Translations under genes and position numbers: made by a program
DNA from: Sorex araneus
Lineage: Eukaryota > Chordata > Mammalia > Eulipotyphla > Soricidae
DNA length: 64,000 nt
Reading direction: 5' to 3'
NCBI RefSeq assembly: GCF_027595985.1
Contig: NC_073303.1
Location: 101,820,320 to 101,884,319 of the forward strand
Shown here: piece after piece, positions 45,697 to 57,834 of the stretch
How positions within the stretch are numbered: position 1 is the first letter of the stretch
Layout of the letters: each line of letters opens with the position of its first letter
The notes under the pieces: generated by a model
Seen by the model: only the letters and a program-made list of their open reading frames with translations
Told to the model about the DNA's origin: nothing
The model's database searches: none

Positions 45697-46995
45697 AAAA
45701 ATACCTAGGAAGTATTTACTGCTGGATAATAAGATACTTCCATTTGTAATGTGTCAAGGAATCTCCATACATTTAACATAGATGGGGAACCCATACCAGA
45801 GTTCCTTTATCACCGCATCTCTACTAAAACTTTTTTTCTACTGGTTATAAGCCAGTCTCACTTTCTATGATATTTTATTATGGTTTGTTTTACATTTTCT
45901 AATAAGTGACATTAAGCATTTTTTAATGTCTTAATTGAAAAATGTTTACTTAAGCTTTTTAAACTAGCTTTCTTCTTTATTGCTGTTTGGGTTCTTTATA
46001 TAGTTAGTGTATCAACCTTTTGCCAGATGTATGACATGCAAATAAACTCCTATTGATAGATCACCTTTTTTTAATCAGTGTTCCAGTTGTTTTACTGTGT
46101 GGAGATTTTTTTAATTTGATATGATCCATTTGTTTATTTTATATTCACTCTCTCTTTGCCTTGGAATTTTGTCTCCAAAACATTTCTAAGGCCCAGCAGG
46201 TTATCACCTATGCTTTCCTGCACGTATTTTATTGCTTGAGGTCTAATATTTAAGTCTTTAAATTCACTTCCTCTGTATAGTGCTATATAGTGACCAAGAT
46301 TCATTTATTTGTATTAGGCTGTCTAGTTTTCCCCAACACCATTTATTGAAGAGGCATTTCTTTCTCCATTGATTCCTTTGTTGTGAATTAAATGCCTATA
46401 TATGTCTAGTTTTATTTATGAATCTCTATTATATTTCTTTGCCCTGTATTCTGGAATTTGTTCTAATACTATACTGTTTTTATTGCTATTGCTTTTAAAT
46501 ATAGTTTGAAGTCAGGGAGCTCAGTGATTATATTTTTCTTATTTCTCTCACAATTTCTTTGGCTATTTGAGTCTTGTGTGGCTCCATACACATTTTTAAA
46601 TAGTTCAATCTATTTCTCTGAAAAAATTGTTATCTTGTTAGAGATTCATCTGGATCTGAATTCAAAGAAATGCATTAGGAAATGTTGACATTTTTCTAAT
46701 CCATAAGCACAGAGTATCTTTCCATTCCTTTATGTCTCCTATTTCTTTTAATAGTATACTATCATTTTCACATACAAGTGTTTCATCTCCTTACGTCAAG
46801 GTATTTTATATTTTTGATGAAATTGCAAATGTGATTGCTTTATTAACTTCTTCCTGTAACTTATTGTCTGCATACAAGGATGTAAGAGATGTACAGTATA
46901 TTGCTTTGTATCCCACCACTTAACTCTACTCACTAGTGATTTCAAGTGCTTTTGGTGGGACTTTTAGGATTTTCAATATGTTGTCATGTCTTCTT

Positions 46996-47607
46996 GGAAA
47001 AATGATTTAAGTCTCTATGCCTCTATTTCTCCAATGGAAATAATAAATACCTCACAAAGTTGTTGTAAAATTATAATCACCAATGTAAAACATTTAGTAC
47101 AGTGATATAAAAAGTAGTAATTATCAAATGTTTTTTATCTTCCATACTTTTAATGTTTTATAATATAAAATTTAAATATATACCAAACTTTACATTAACA
47201 TACTAATTTAAAGTCCATAGATATTCCATTAGACTGTTGATATTGGGTCATAAGCTGAAATTCCAAAGGAAATAGAGTAATTGGAAGTGTCAAACCTCCT
47301 GATGCTAGGTCAACTCTACTCCCATAGTGCTCTTCACATTAATGAATATATTGTAAGTGATGGAACTGGGAAATTCAATGCCAGACCCTAACCACATTGC
47401 AACAGAGCAACAACCTCCTGGCATAAATGTATTTTCCTCACTAATTCTAAGTCAGATGGTCCCATATGACTCAAATTCTAGCCTTAACGATCTTTGAATC
47501 CTAGAATGAATTTAATACAAAAACTAACATATCACGGGTATAAATATTTGTTTGTTGATGGAATACATGAAAGCCTTTTACCATAGTCCCACAAAAGTCA
47601 TAATAAC
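46996..47607. other. Non-coding, no recognised feature
   Basis: AT-rich flank of the ancient L1. It may hold more of it beyond recognition. Confidence 0.35.
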
Positions 47608-47782
47608 TCTTTTTCGGGGAGCAGGGGAGGTTTTGGGCGACACCTCAGTAGTTACTACTGGCTCTGCACTCAGAAATCACTTCTGACAATACTCAGGACC
47701 ATACAGGCTGCCAGGAATTGAGCCCAGATCAGTCACATGTATGGCAAGCACCTACCCACTGTATTATCTCTCAGACCCCGTG
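47608..47782 (-). mobile_element. A-tailed SINE, antisense
   Basis: GGCGACACCTCAGTAGTTAC, TACTGGCTCTGCACTCAGAA, ATCACTTCTGACAATACTCA, GGAATTGAGCCCAGATCAGT (box B complement) and CTACCCACTGTATTATCTCT. The T-run is reduced. Confidence 0.8.
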
Positions 47783-48008
47783 ATGACTTTTATAAGTCAA
47801 TATAAACTTGAGATTTTATCAGAGAGCAAAACAATTCAACCTAAAATGGGATGAAAATTCCTAACGGGTGATATCAAATGACATCTGAGATCACCATGAT
47901 TCAAACTTCAACTTTTTGGAAAAACAGTTAGAAACATTGTGACCAACCTTACACAAACATGCACTCATTGACACTCTCTTTCTCACTCTCTCCCTCCCAC
48001 TCCCCTCT

Positions 48009-48049
<41 letters not shown>

Positions 48050-49654
48050 TCACACACACACACACACACACACAGATAAGCACACTTTTCTCACTGGAAC
48101 AGCAAGCACCTTAACTAAATATTCATACTAGGATTAGAAACAGACATTCAACTTCCCAAAGAGGCACAGTCATAAAAGTATTTTGACCTGGTTCCAGGAA
48201 TCATACATTTACATAAATTAAAATATTTAAATCATTTTCTAAGGAACATTCCAGAATGATAACTATATTTAAAATAATGAACAGAATGATGGATAGCATC
48301 CACCGCAAGAGGCTTCACTAGCTTATGCTTGTCTATGGACTCCCTTTAACTAGGATTTTGACTAGATGTTTAAAAATATGCAGACTTGCCACTCCCTATC
48401 TCTTGAAATTATTCTAATTCTGTTTCAACAAATCTATGTCTTGAATTTCTCTATTTGTATAATGTTCCAAGTGATCTCAATTGCAGTATGAAAACCACTA
48501 GCTTGAATCTACTTGAGAATCTTCCAATGACACATTAAAAAAGTCACCCAGGTAGAAAGGTTACAGTATGTTATCCTACAGACCTTGAGGGTCCATTGCT
48601 ATTTGATAAACATTGTGCAGTTGGTTCCCTACTGAGTCTCCTTTAAGAAATTAAACCATGATGATGATAAAGACCCTCATGGATGTCTACTCGTCTCCTC
48701 CCCACACCAGCACAGAACCCTGTACACAGCAAGTATTCAGTGAATTCTTACTCAGTAACAGAGAGGAATGGGTTCAGTTGTCAAGGAACAATATTTTCTG
48801 CCACCTAGGAAAATAGTCTTTCAAACTTAGTTTGTAAATATTTTTTATACCAACCATGAAGATTCTGAGTTCCCTTCCCAGAATTCTAAGAGGATTAAGT
48901 ATCTGTAAGATACATGCACTGCAAGCTGAAGATAATTCACCTGATATGTTTTAAGCCATACATCAAAGTAGATGGGCTATCTATGACTGAACTATTCAAT
49001 GAACTAGTTAAGGGTAAAGAAAGCTGAACACACATAAATACCATGCTTCTACTCCTCTGAGGATTACCACACACCACAGGTAGACCTGCCTATAGATTGA
49101 AAGTCATGTGTTCTTGGTAGAAAACAAGCATCCAAAATGAAGTCTGTATTCTGATATATGTTGAGTAGGACTTGATGAAGTAGAGTAGAAAAAGAAATAG
49201 AGGAAATATGATAAAAGGAGAGAGAAATCTTTCAGAAGAAAAAAAAGTGAGCCCGAGTAATCAGTCAATCCATCAAGGTATATTTTTATCCTGACATACT
49301 CACAAATTACTCCTTCTCCCAATGACTTATAGCATCTCTGTGAAAGCCTAACCTAACATTTGAGCTTTATAGGGGGGATATGATGTTTTCCACATTTTAC
49401 AGAGTAAAAAAAATCAAAAAAAATATATAATAATCCAAAATAGTTTAAAATAAGAATTTTTATAAAGCAAATAGATTTTTTTCATAAATCTTCTGCATCT
49501 AACCTCTGACCTTGGATGCACAATGTTTAAATTTTCCTATTTTATAGTTAACACTGGTAGGTACTAGACCTATGCTTATGCTTAACGGAGATGGAGGCAC
49601 TGAGGAGAACATAACCCAATTTATTGAACAAAATGCTTTGAAAAATTATACTGC
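47783..49654. other. Non-coding, unassigned apart from a CA repeat
   Basis: No domain-bearing frame and no recognised transposon. Confidence 0.4.
48013..48074. repeat. (CA)n microsatellite, interrupted
   Basis: Two CA blocks separated by CTCACTCA, preceded by a CT-rich stretch. Confidence 0.95.
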
Positions 49655-49825
49655 TGATTTGGAGACAGGGTTGGAGGGGTACAGGGACACTGGGACATGG
49701 GGGAGAGAAGCTGACTCTCTGAAGGTTGTGATGTTGGAATGATTTTTGCATGAAACTCTGCCAGTATTAATATTGCAAATCCTTGTGCATAAAATAAATT
49801 CTTTTAAAAAAATAAAAATTTATGC
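49655..49825 (+). mobile_element. Old L1 3' UTR fragment
   Basis: GATTTGGAGACAGGGTTGGA, GGGACACTGGGACATGGGGG and ATGTTGGAATGATTTTTGCA, ending in TTTTAAAAAAATAAAAA, follow the L1 3'-end order. Confidence 0.5.
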
Positions 49826-50929
49826 TTCTGATCTCAGTAAACTAACACTTTATCTAGATGACTCAGTGACTTCTAGCCTCGTGAGACTTTTTTCAAAATG
49901 TTAATGCTGCATTGAATTGTGCAGATGATATTTAGAGACTTTTTATTCTCACGTAAATTTTGTGAGTTAAATATGATCAATATTTCTATTTTACTAGTGG
50001 AACAACAAATGCACAGAGAGATCAAGAAACTCACTTGAAATTGCACAGATAATAAAGTCTGACCCAGAACTATGAGACCTAAAGCTATGAATCCAAATAT
50101 TCTACCAATGTAGCTTGGACTCAATCTCTAGGCTACTGTGTTTATAAAATTAATGTTACTATTTTTTAAAGAAAATAACCATATCTTTAAAGTAACACTT
50201 TTGTCCCTCCTAAAAAACAGAGCAGAAACTATACTTAAAATGCTCTGATAAATCTCATTACCATATAAAAGAGGGGTCTGAAATTAAGGGTTAATAATGG
50301 TTCTACTGACTTCCTTCTGCTTGTTTCAGGCATATTTCTGCTGCATTCTCAACTCTGCAGCTGAGAGAAAGAAATAGACTCAAATCATCACTCAAAAATA
50401 GATGAAAGTAAGTATATAGAATCATTTTGGATTCATTAGTCATTCCCCCATCTATAGTGACCCCAATGAAAGTACTCATTTTCCCACTTGTCTGAAGGTA
50501 ACAGGCCAAAAGACATCATTTATTAAGAAGTGACTGTGTTTTTATAGGATTTGTGTGTTCCCAGAAAGAGAAGAGGAGGGCAGAAAGGGTCCGAACACCT
50601 TCGTGAGATGGTGTATGACAGGGGTTTCTGGGCAAATATGACTGGAGAGATCTGTCTCAATATTTTCCAACAACCTGAAGACCCTCTTTTCTAGTAGATG
50701 AGAGCCCATGAAGATGAGGGACCATTAAACTCTTTCTGTCTTTATTGTTACCATTGCATACAAACAGCCCTGACCCTCAACCAGGAAGTCACTATAAATA
50801 CTCAGGGCAAAATATGCTGCTAACCAGTGCTTTTAAACCAGTTTTATCCAGCCAGGGACCATTTTGTCTCCTAGCACAGAAAAGCCTCCACCCACATAGA
50901 ATTCCCAGGCTCCAGCCTTAATACTACTG
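49826..50929. other. Non-coding, no recognised feature
   Basis: Unassigned sequence, moderately AT-rich. Confidence 0.4.
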
Positions 50930-50948
50930 AGGTGGACAAACTTTCTTT

Positions 50949-51727
50949 TCATTCTTTTTTGTAAAAAAAAATTATTTTCTTGAATCACTCTGAGATAGTT
51001 ACAATCACACAATGATCAAACACCCATCCCTCCACCAGTGCACATTCCCCCACCACCGATAACCCTGGTATACACCCCCCTTTCCCACCCTCCCCCTGCC
51101 TCCATGGCAGACAATATTCCCCATACTCTCTCTCTACTTTTGGGCACTATGGCTTGTAGCACAGACACTGAGAAGTCATCATGTTTGTTCTATTATCTAC
51201 TTTTGGCATCCATCTCCCATCCCAATTGGTTCCTCCTGCCATCATTTTCTTAGTGATCCCTTCTCTATTCCATCTGCCTTCTCCCCTCCGCTCATGAAGC
51301 AGTCTTCAGCTATGCGGCAATCCCCCTGGCCCTTGTCCTTGGGTGTCAGTCTCATGTGATGCTACCCTACACTCCACAAATGAATGCAGTCCCTCTATGT
51401 CTTCATTTCACTTAGCATTATGCTCTCCATGTCTATCCATTTATAAGCAAATTTCATGACTTCATCTCTCCTAACAGCTGCATAGTATTCCATCGTGTAG
51501 ATGTACCAAAGTTTCCTTAACCAGTCATCTGTTTTAGGGCACTCGAGTTATTTCCAGATTTTGGCTATTGTGAACAGTGCTGCAATGAATATATAGGTAC
51601 AGATGTCATTTCTACTATGCGTTTTTGCATCCTCAGTAAGTGGTATTGCATCTCAGAAGTGGAATTGTGGGGTCATATGGAAACTCAATTTCTAGTTGTT
51701 GAAGGACTGCCCATATTGTTTTCCAGA
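50949..51727 (-). mobile_element. L1 3' end, antisense, with 19-bp target duplication
   Basis: Complement of the L1 3' UTR (CTTGAATCACTCTGAGATAG, CCACCAGTGCACATTCCCCC) and ORF2 C-terminus (GCATAGTATTCCATCGTGTA). It is bracketed by AGGTGGACAAACTTTCTTT at 50930-50948 and 51728-51746, and truncated at its 5' end within ORF2. Confidence 0.92.
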
Positions 51728-51974
51728 AGGTGGACAAACTTTCTTTGAACCCAATGGAATGCTCAGATCATGGGTTAAAATGAAAGTGATGGCATTTCTT
51801 GTTCAATTATGTCATCAGAACCATAGCAAAGTTAGCTAAGGGACCAACATCCTCCCATCACTGAAAAACACTTTAGAAATCAATATAGGTCACCCTGGTT
51901 GCTTAGGCTGAAAGACTCACTCTAAAGAGACTCTTAGACTCTGGCACGATTTCCTGCTCTCTATTGTTTCTTAA

Positions 51975-52140
51975 AGGGGGCAGGGATTAGAGAGATAGTA
52001 CAGAACTCAAGGTGCTTTCCTTGCATGCATCTGACCCCAGTTCGATACTGACATCATATATGGTCCCCTGAGCATGGCAGGGAGCAATATGTGAGCACAG
52101 AGTCTGAAGGAGCCCCCAGCACCACAAGTATGTAAGCACA
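51975..52140 (+). mobile_element. A-tailed SINE
   Basis: GGGATTAGAGAGATAGTACA head, GTGCTTTCCTTGCATGCATC, CCAGTTCGATACTGACATCA (box B), ATATGGTCCCCTGAGCATGG, GGAGCAATATGTGAGCACAG and an end in CAGCACCACAAG. Confidence 0.8.
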
Positions 52141-53235
52141 TGATCTTGAACTAGAATTTTTTATTTGTTTGTGTGACTGTTTCTCTCAAGCTTTTCATGA
52201 ATTGATGAGACACTGCTTTTTGCCATTCTTGTTTCTATAGATGTGCTACTTGCTGGTGATAAATTAAAGACACAGAGGAATCTCCTTAGCTGTTTGAATG
52301 GGCAAAAATTCTATTTGCCAACTTTGCACTGCCATTGCACTACCGCAACTATCAATGGTTTGTATTTTCTAAACTCTCGCCAAGACAACCTTGATTCTGA
52401 TACCTCCTAAAGTCACTGACCATCTTCCAGAATGATCTACTTTCATTCCTGTGCAAGATCCCCTAAGACAGAGCAGAGCAGGAGGAAGGAACAAACTCTT
52501 GGCATCTAGATGACAGCTCCACCATTAACTTGAGGAAGTTAATGAATCTCTTTGAAACAGAACTTTCTTTTCAAAATGGAATTTTAAGGAAATAATTATA
52601 GGGATGTTAAAAATATTAAGAAGATAAATTAAGTTCCTCCTGAGCAGAGCGAGCGCACACACATGCTGAAGATAATAGACGTCTGCTTTTGACTGTCGAC
52701 AGAGCTTTTACTTTTTATCTTCATTTTTAGCCTTCATAAGAAAGACTTTAAAAACCTGCTCAAGAATTAATAGGTAAAATCGATTCCTCCCCCTCCTCTT
52801 CCTCTCCAGTGAGTAACCTCCAAGCTCTTCAGACACACTGTTAAATAGATTTGCTCTGGCAGTTAAATTTGGTAACTCAATTCTACTACCAGCTCTGCAG
52901 ATAGCAATGAGAATTGATTTCCCGGTGCATAAGGAGTACTCAAAGGCACAGAGGAGGAGAGACCGGGAAGATTCTGATCCAGACCAGAGACAAGACAACT
53001 GCACTCACCATCCTGAAACCTCAAGGAAGAGGCTGCCTGCTAGGCAGGAGATTTGTTTACCAGATTCATGGGCAGATTCTGCCTCTTGCTTAGCAATGGG
53101 GAGAAGCTTCCTGGAAGTGGTGACCTAAGAAATGATCCTACAAAGAGAGAAAGGACTTAAACAGGGCAGGGAGAAGGAACACATTTCAACAGGAGGTAAA
53201 AGACCTGGGCACAGAGGCAGAGCCTCAGAAAGTAG
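52141..53235. other. Non-coding, no recognised feature
   Basis: Small frames overlap on both strands at 52.7-53.1 kb without recognisable domains. A splice-bounded exon cannot be excluded. Confidence 0.4.
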
Positions 53236-53485
53236 CACTGCGCTGTTGTAGCACTGCCGTCCCATTGTTCATCGATTTTTGCTCAAGCGGGCACCAGTAA
53301 CGTCTCCATTGTGAGACTTGTTGTTACTGTTTTTGGCATATCAAATACGCCAAGGGTAGCTTGCCAGGCTCTGCCGTGCAGGCGGGATACTCTGGATACC
53401 TTGTCGGGGCTCTGAGAAGGGGAGGAATCAAACCCGGGTTGGTCTATGCAAGGCAAACCCTGCTGTGCTATCGCTCCAGTCCAGG
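53236..53485 (-). mobile_element. RTE-tailed SINE, short form, full length, antisense
   Basis: Tail complement with GTAGCACTGCCGTCCCATTG, CTCAAGCGGGCACCAGTAAC, GTCTCCATTGTGAGACTTGT, GGCATATCAAATACGCCAAG and GGAATCAAACCCGGG (box B complement), ending GTGCTATCGCTCCAGTCC. The terminal repeat differs slightly (TAGCACTG) from the ACTGTC type. Confidence 0.88.
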
Positions 53486-53599
53486 AAGTAAGAAGGATAT
53501 TTTCAGGATGTAAGAAGAATGTTTTGCCAGGCAGTTAGAATCTACCACGAGGGCCATGTGAGTTGAAAATGAAACGAAGACATGCTTTGAAAATGGAGG

Positions 53600-53790
53600 T
53601 GAGAGACCCAGGGCATGGCTCGTGGCTTACAGTGCCTACCTTGACAGTGTGAGGTCCTGAGCTCAGTCCCCAGTGTGCTGCATGAACTAAGCATGGTCCA
53701 GACAGCCCTGCTGTTTGTGTCTGGCAGCTCAGCTATCTGTGTGTGATCCCTGGTGTCACAATGTGATTGTGAGAACACTGAAACAAAAGA
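53600..53790 (+). mobile_element. Possible older tRNA-derived SINE
   Basis: GGGCATGGCTCGTGGCTTAC, AGTGCCTACCTTGACAGTGT, GGTCCTGAGCTCAGTCCCCA (box-B-like) and TAAGCATGGTCCAGACAGCC have a tRNA-SINE layout but differ from the main family. Confidence 0.35.
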
Positions 53791-54007
53791 TACAAACTCC
53801 AGAGAGCACCAAAATGATAGAAATATCACTGCCAGTAAGTGCAACGTGTGTGTGAATACCACAGTGAGCTCCACAGAGCATTACTATCACAATTTATACT
53901 AGCAACTAAACTAAAATAGTATAATCCTAAGTTGGCACATGTGTCTTTAAGTCCTGGTCATCATAACAGTAACACAGGGAAAGGGGAGGCGAAATACAAT
54001 AATTAGG

Positions 54008-54052
54008 GATTAGAGTGAGAGCACAGCAGGAAGGGCCTTTGCTCCTATTTTA
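54008..54052 (+). mobile_element. SINE head fragment
   Basis: GGATTAGAGTGAGAGCACAG and CAGGAAGGGCCTTTG match only the first 40 or so bases of the SINE head. Confidence 0.45.
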
Positions 54053-54137
54053 TTTATTCTACAGGCAAACAGAAGTTGCTAAACCTGTTGAGGACATGAT
54101 GAAAATGAGCTCAAGCATTCTTTCAAAATTATTCTTT

Positions 54138-54318
54138 TGGGGTCAGAGAGCTAGTACAGGAAGTAAGGCGAATACCTTGCCTTCTGATAAGCTGGGTGCA
54201 AATCTCTGGCACCACACATGGTCTCCTGAACCAATGCTGGAGGTTACTCCTCAGCACAGAACCCAGAATAAACTCTGGACACCACTGGGAGTAGTCCAAA
54301 AAACAACAACAAAATAAA
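54138..54318 (+). mobile_element. A-tailed SINE
   Basis: GGGGTCAGAGAGCTAGTACA head, AAGGCGAATACCTTGCCTTC, GGTGCAAATCTCTGGCACCA (box B), CACATGGTCTCCTGAACCAA, GGTTACTCCTCAGCACAGAA and GGGAGTAGTCCAAAAAACAA tail. Confidence 0.8.
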
Positions 54319-54417
54319 ACTAACAAAAAAATTATTTATACCCTTGGGAAGAACAGATGAGTCCATTGGTACTGGACAGGGAGAAAACCATGAAGACAAT
54401 ATGAAGTTCTGACTGTG

Positions 54418-54680
54418 TCACTGTCACTGTCACTGTCATCCCGTTGCTCATTGATTTGTTCGAGCGGGCACCAGTAACGTCTCTCATTGAGAGACTTATT
54501 GTTACTGGTTTTGGCATATCCAATGGGCTTGAGCGATAGCACAGCAGTTGTGCGTTCGCCTTTCACGAGGCTGACCCGTGTTCGATTCCTCCGCCCCTCT
54601 CTCGGAGAGCCCGGCAAACTACCAAGAGTATGGAGCCCGCAAGGCAGAGCCTGGCAAGCTACTTGTGTGTATTGGATGGA
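54418..54680. mobile_element. RTE-tailed SINE with internal inversion (twin-priming-like)
   Basis: 54418-54524 is the SINE 3' part on the minus strand: (ACTGTC)n, CATCCCGTTGCTCATTG, GCGGGCACCAGTAACGTCTC and TTTTGGCATATCCAAT. 54525-54680 is the 5' part on the plus strand: GGGCTTGAGCGATAGCACAG, GTGTTCGATTCCTCCGCCCC and GGCAAGCTACTTGTGTGTAT, ending TTGGAT. The diverged ATTGGAT is shared by both breakpoints, so both parts derive from one element. Imperfect 10-bp flanks TCTGACTGTG (54408-54417) and TCTGACTCTG (54681-54690) look like the target duplication. Confidence 0.85.
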
Positions 54681-54690
54681 TCTGACTCTG

Positions 54691-56611
54691 TAACCTGTTA
54701 AATCTTTAGTTAAATCAGGGTCAGGGTCTGGTATTTGGAAGGAGTCTTAAAGATCATCTGGGTGCAACCTGAACCCAATTTATGGGGTAACACTCTCCAC
54801 ATGAACCCTTCCCCTAAACAAAGGTCATTGACATACTTTCACATAGAATAACCCAGCGCATATGTGAAGAATCTAGCCCCATGGTTCAGGGAGAAGACAT
54901 ACTCAGGGGTACGATTCTAGGCTAGGCTACTAGCCACCCATCACCTCTATGGACAAAGCAACTGTGAATGAGCATGTCTCTGAATCTTAAGTTCCTTCTT
55001 TGTGAAATATAAATGAGAACTTTCTTTATGCAGAATTGTGGTAGCAAATGAGATCATCCACCACCTATAGTTAAGCATGCTCTTATTTTTCATCTGAGTC
55101 AATATCATCTTCCTTGTCTCACCAATTCATGGGGCCTGAATTCATCTTCCAGGTGGATACAGAACATGCTTGCTATCAATTTCAGAAGACAAATATTAGA
55201 ACATAAAATTCAAGTCTTAAAAAAAATCAAGTCTTTGCTAAATTAAACAATACCTTCCTCACGTAACATATTTTTCAAAGCATTTATCTTTGCAATCCTA
55301 ATAGATGCACTGTTATGAAATCTACAATCTCAGTTTTTATTATGAAACACCATCTTTACTTAGGGAAAAGAGTACAAGTAGCTTTTGCAAAAATATTGCT
55401 GATTAGATCATTCTCCCTAATGAGAACACTCACTCAGCACAGAGGAAGAGAGGGGTCCAGAATGGTCACCTCTGGAGACTGCTGACATTTTTTAATTCCT
55501 CCAGGCTCTAATCTGACAACTTCTCAAATATAGTCTAGGACAAGGCTCCAGAGGAAAAAATTTAAAAAAAATTGAGAATCACTGGTGTAAGACACATGGA
55601 TCAGTGTTTGTCTGACTACCCAAAATAAACTAAGACTAACAAGATTAAAATAACTCCAACACTTTATGTTAAAGAGGCACCCAGGAGTTTTCCAGTACAC
55701 AGCACATAAAATAACCATTTCTGGAACAATTAGCCTGGCCTAGGGATCTGAAAGCAGATTATGGGATCTTGTTCATGAACGCAGAAATTAAAATCAGTAC
55801 CAGAGATTCAGCCCCAGCAGTACAGACCAAGGGAACTGAATCCTTCTTCCCTGATCTCTGGCTTGAGACATAAAAGTTTAGAAATAGGGCTTGATCCCTT
55901 TCTATGACCCAGACTCCAAAAGAGGTCTTAAAGACAAGATTAATACAGCATTCATGCTCTGAAAAAACTGAAAGTCTAAATGAAGAGACAGAGAGGAACA
56001 AGCAATAGCACGAGAGTATAATGTGTTAGACGAAGCAAGGATAATCAAAACTTACATGCTGTACTTCTCATTAAGCAAGGGCAGGCACAGAAAGACAGCT
56101 CCAAGTAAAGTTAAATTCTCTACAGTGTCAGAGAACAGAGGCACAAATTTATTCAAAGTACCATTGAGGGTGGGACCTTCTCAGAGTTAGTATTATCGAA
56201 GCTATAATATCACAAGGTTCTCATCAGACTAAATGATAAGAAATGAAGTTTCAGACAAATGGAATAAAGTGTCCAAAGACCAATGGCATTAATAAACCTA
56301 AGAAAAGTCTGAGAAAGGGGAAAGAGTGGGGAACATGTAATGTGGAGTCAAACAAAGGTCTCTAATCTTGGATATGACACAAAACAGATCAGAGCAAAAA
56401 GCCCCCAGTACCTGTTTGAGTTCTATTAGAGAGACCTGAGTCAGGGGGATTCATTTTAAAATCTGTTGCCTAGTAGTTACTACAGACATCAAAACCATCA
56501 ACATTTACAAAATTTAAACTATGTTATCTAAACTAAGCAGGTTTCAGAATCTTTACTGAAGGAAAAGAAAATATTTGCAGTAGTGGACTACCAAGTTACC
56601 TTTCCACCCAA
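54691..56611. other. Non-coding, no recognised feature
   Basis: Unassigned, AT-moderate sequence. An A-rich run near 55555-55570 could be an old retroelement tail. Confidence 0.4.
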
Positions 56612-56738
56612 TTTATTTTTGTTTGAGGGCCATATCCAAAGTTTGAAGGGCTACTCTTGACTCAGTGCTCGGGTGACTGCATGGTGCTGGGGATTGAACC
56701 CAGCTCTTGTGCATGTGAAGCTAAGAGGCTAGTTGTTA
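56612..56738 (-). mobile_element. A-tailed SINE fragment, antisense
   Basis: TTTTTGTTTGAGGGCCATAT, GGGCTACTCTTGACTCAGTG, GGGGATTGAACCCAGCTCTT (box B complement). The head complement is lost. Confidence 0.6.
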
Positions 56739-56914
56739 TAGATTTGAATTAACTGTCATAAAGGACTCATCTGCTCTTTTATGAACTAGATTTCTAGTTG
56801 AATTTTGATTTCTAGAGAATCTCTGATCCTGCTCATCTTGGAGATCTATTGACTTAAACAGAATTGATATGAGGAGGAAATATCTGTGGTAACATCTTAT
56901 AGCCTAGTTCTCCC

Positions 56915-57140
56915 TCTTGAAGAACCTAGCAAGCTACCAAGAGTTTCCTGCCAGCATGGCAGAGCTGTGGTATATTCATATGCCAAAATCAGTAACAATG
57001 ATGGTTCTCATTCCCCTGATCCTGAAAGAGCCTCCAATGCAGCACCATTGGGAAGGATGAGTAGAGAGAGGCTTCTAAAATCTCAGGACTAGGACAAATG
57101 GAGACGTTACTGAGACTGCTCGAGAAAATTGACAGTCAAC

Positions 57141-57183
<43 letters not shown>
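56915..57183 (+). mobile_element. RTE-tailed SINE, long form, 5'-truncated, (GAT)n tail
   Basis: Starts in the body (AGAACCTAGCAAGCTACCAA), then TATATTCATATGCCAAAATC. It carries the long-form segment TCTCATTCCCCTGATCCTGA...CTAAAATCTCAGGACTAGGA and the tail GGACAAATGGAGACGTTACT. The tail ends AACAGGATGATGATG and expands into more than ten GAT units. Confidence 0.85.
57143..57183. repeat. (GAT)n trinucleotide microsatellite
   Basis: About 12 GAT/ATG units grown from the terminal GATGA of the RTE-tailed SINE. Confidence 0.95.
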
Positions 57184-57579
57184 AAACTATAGTAATAATA
57201 ATAAATTAGTAAATAAATAAAATCTATTGCCTACATCCAGTCAGATGAGGCCCTGGCCCAAGGCATTAGGAATAGAGAAGAGTCCGTGGGCTTAGTAAAA
57301 ATTTGGACAAAGAACTAAATCAGGATATATTCAATCCCTGTATGAATATTTGAACATATTTGAACATCAAAATACAAATGATATTGTATTATAATTAGGA
57401 AACCACCATAAAAAGACTCCTGATATTCCCCACCATATGAAACCACCATGAAGAAGTACCCATCTCTCATTAACCCTTTTGTGCTCAGAAGAGATGAGAG
57501 GAGGAAATCAAAGATTTTATTTCATTCAGTATTTATTATTGCAAAATAATATTATTGCAAAAGAAAGTCTCTTGCCCGC

Positions 57580-57800
57580 ACGCCTGGCTGTCTTCCCCGG
57601 GGCCCCTCGGAGGGGATGGGCTCCAACTTCCCTCCCCACCCTGAGCAGAGCTCCCGGCGGCCGAAGACCACTGGAACCTAGCTACAGCCATGCTGGAGGC
57701 CCCTCTCCACACGTTCTGACAGGCCTTATGCATGAAGGTACTGGCAGAGGAACCCAGATGTGCGTAATCCCATCAACGGCCAATATCCAGAGGGAGACTT
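57580..57800 (+). mobile_element. Composite repeat head fragment
   Basis: GGGCTCCAACTTCCCTCCCC, AGAGCTCCCGGCGGCCGAAG, CATGCTGGAGGCCCCTCTCC and CTTATGCATGAAGGTACTGG match the sense strand of the 13.0-13.3-kb copy. The GC peak and long frames here come from this repeat. Confidence 0.5.
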
Positions 57801-57834
57801 AAAAGTGAGCTCCCAGAAGCCATATCTTTAGCCT

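Larger units (their letters stand above)
44745..46995 (-). mobile_element. Ancient L1 ORF2 and 3' UTR, antisense, split by an insertion
   Basis: The L1 3' UTR complement (GGGGTGCAAGTATCATTTTG, AATACCTAGGAAG...TTACTGCTGGAT) continues on the other side of the 44.92-45.70-kb insertion. It then runs into the complement of ORF2: CTGTCTAGTTTTCCC, CAACACCATTTATTGAAGAG, ATAGTTTGAAGTCAGGGAGC and AATTTCTTTGGCTATTTGAG. All frames are destroyed. The divergence suggests an old pan-mammalian L1 subfamily. Confidence 0.82.
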
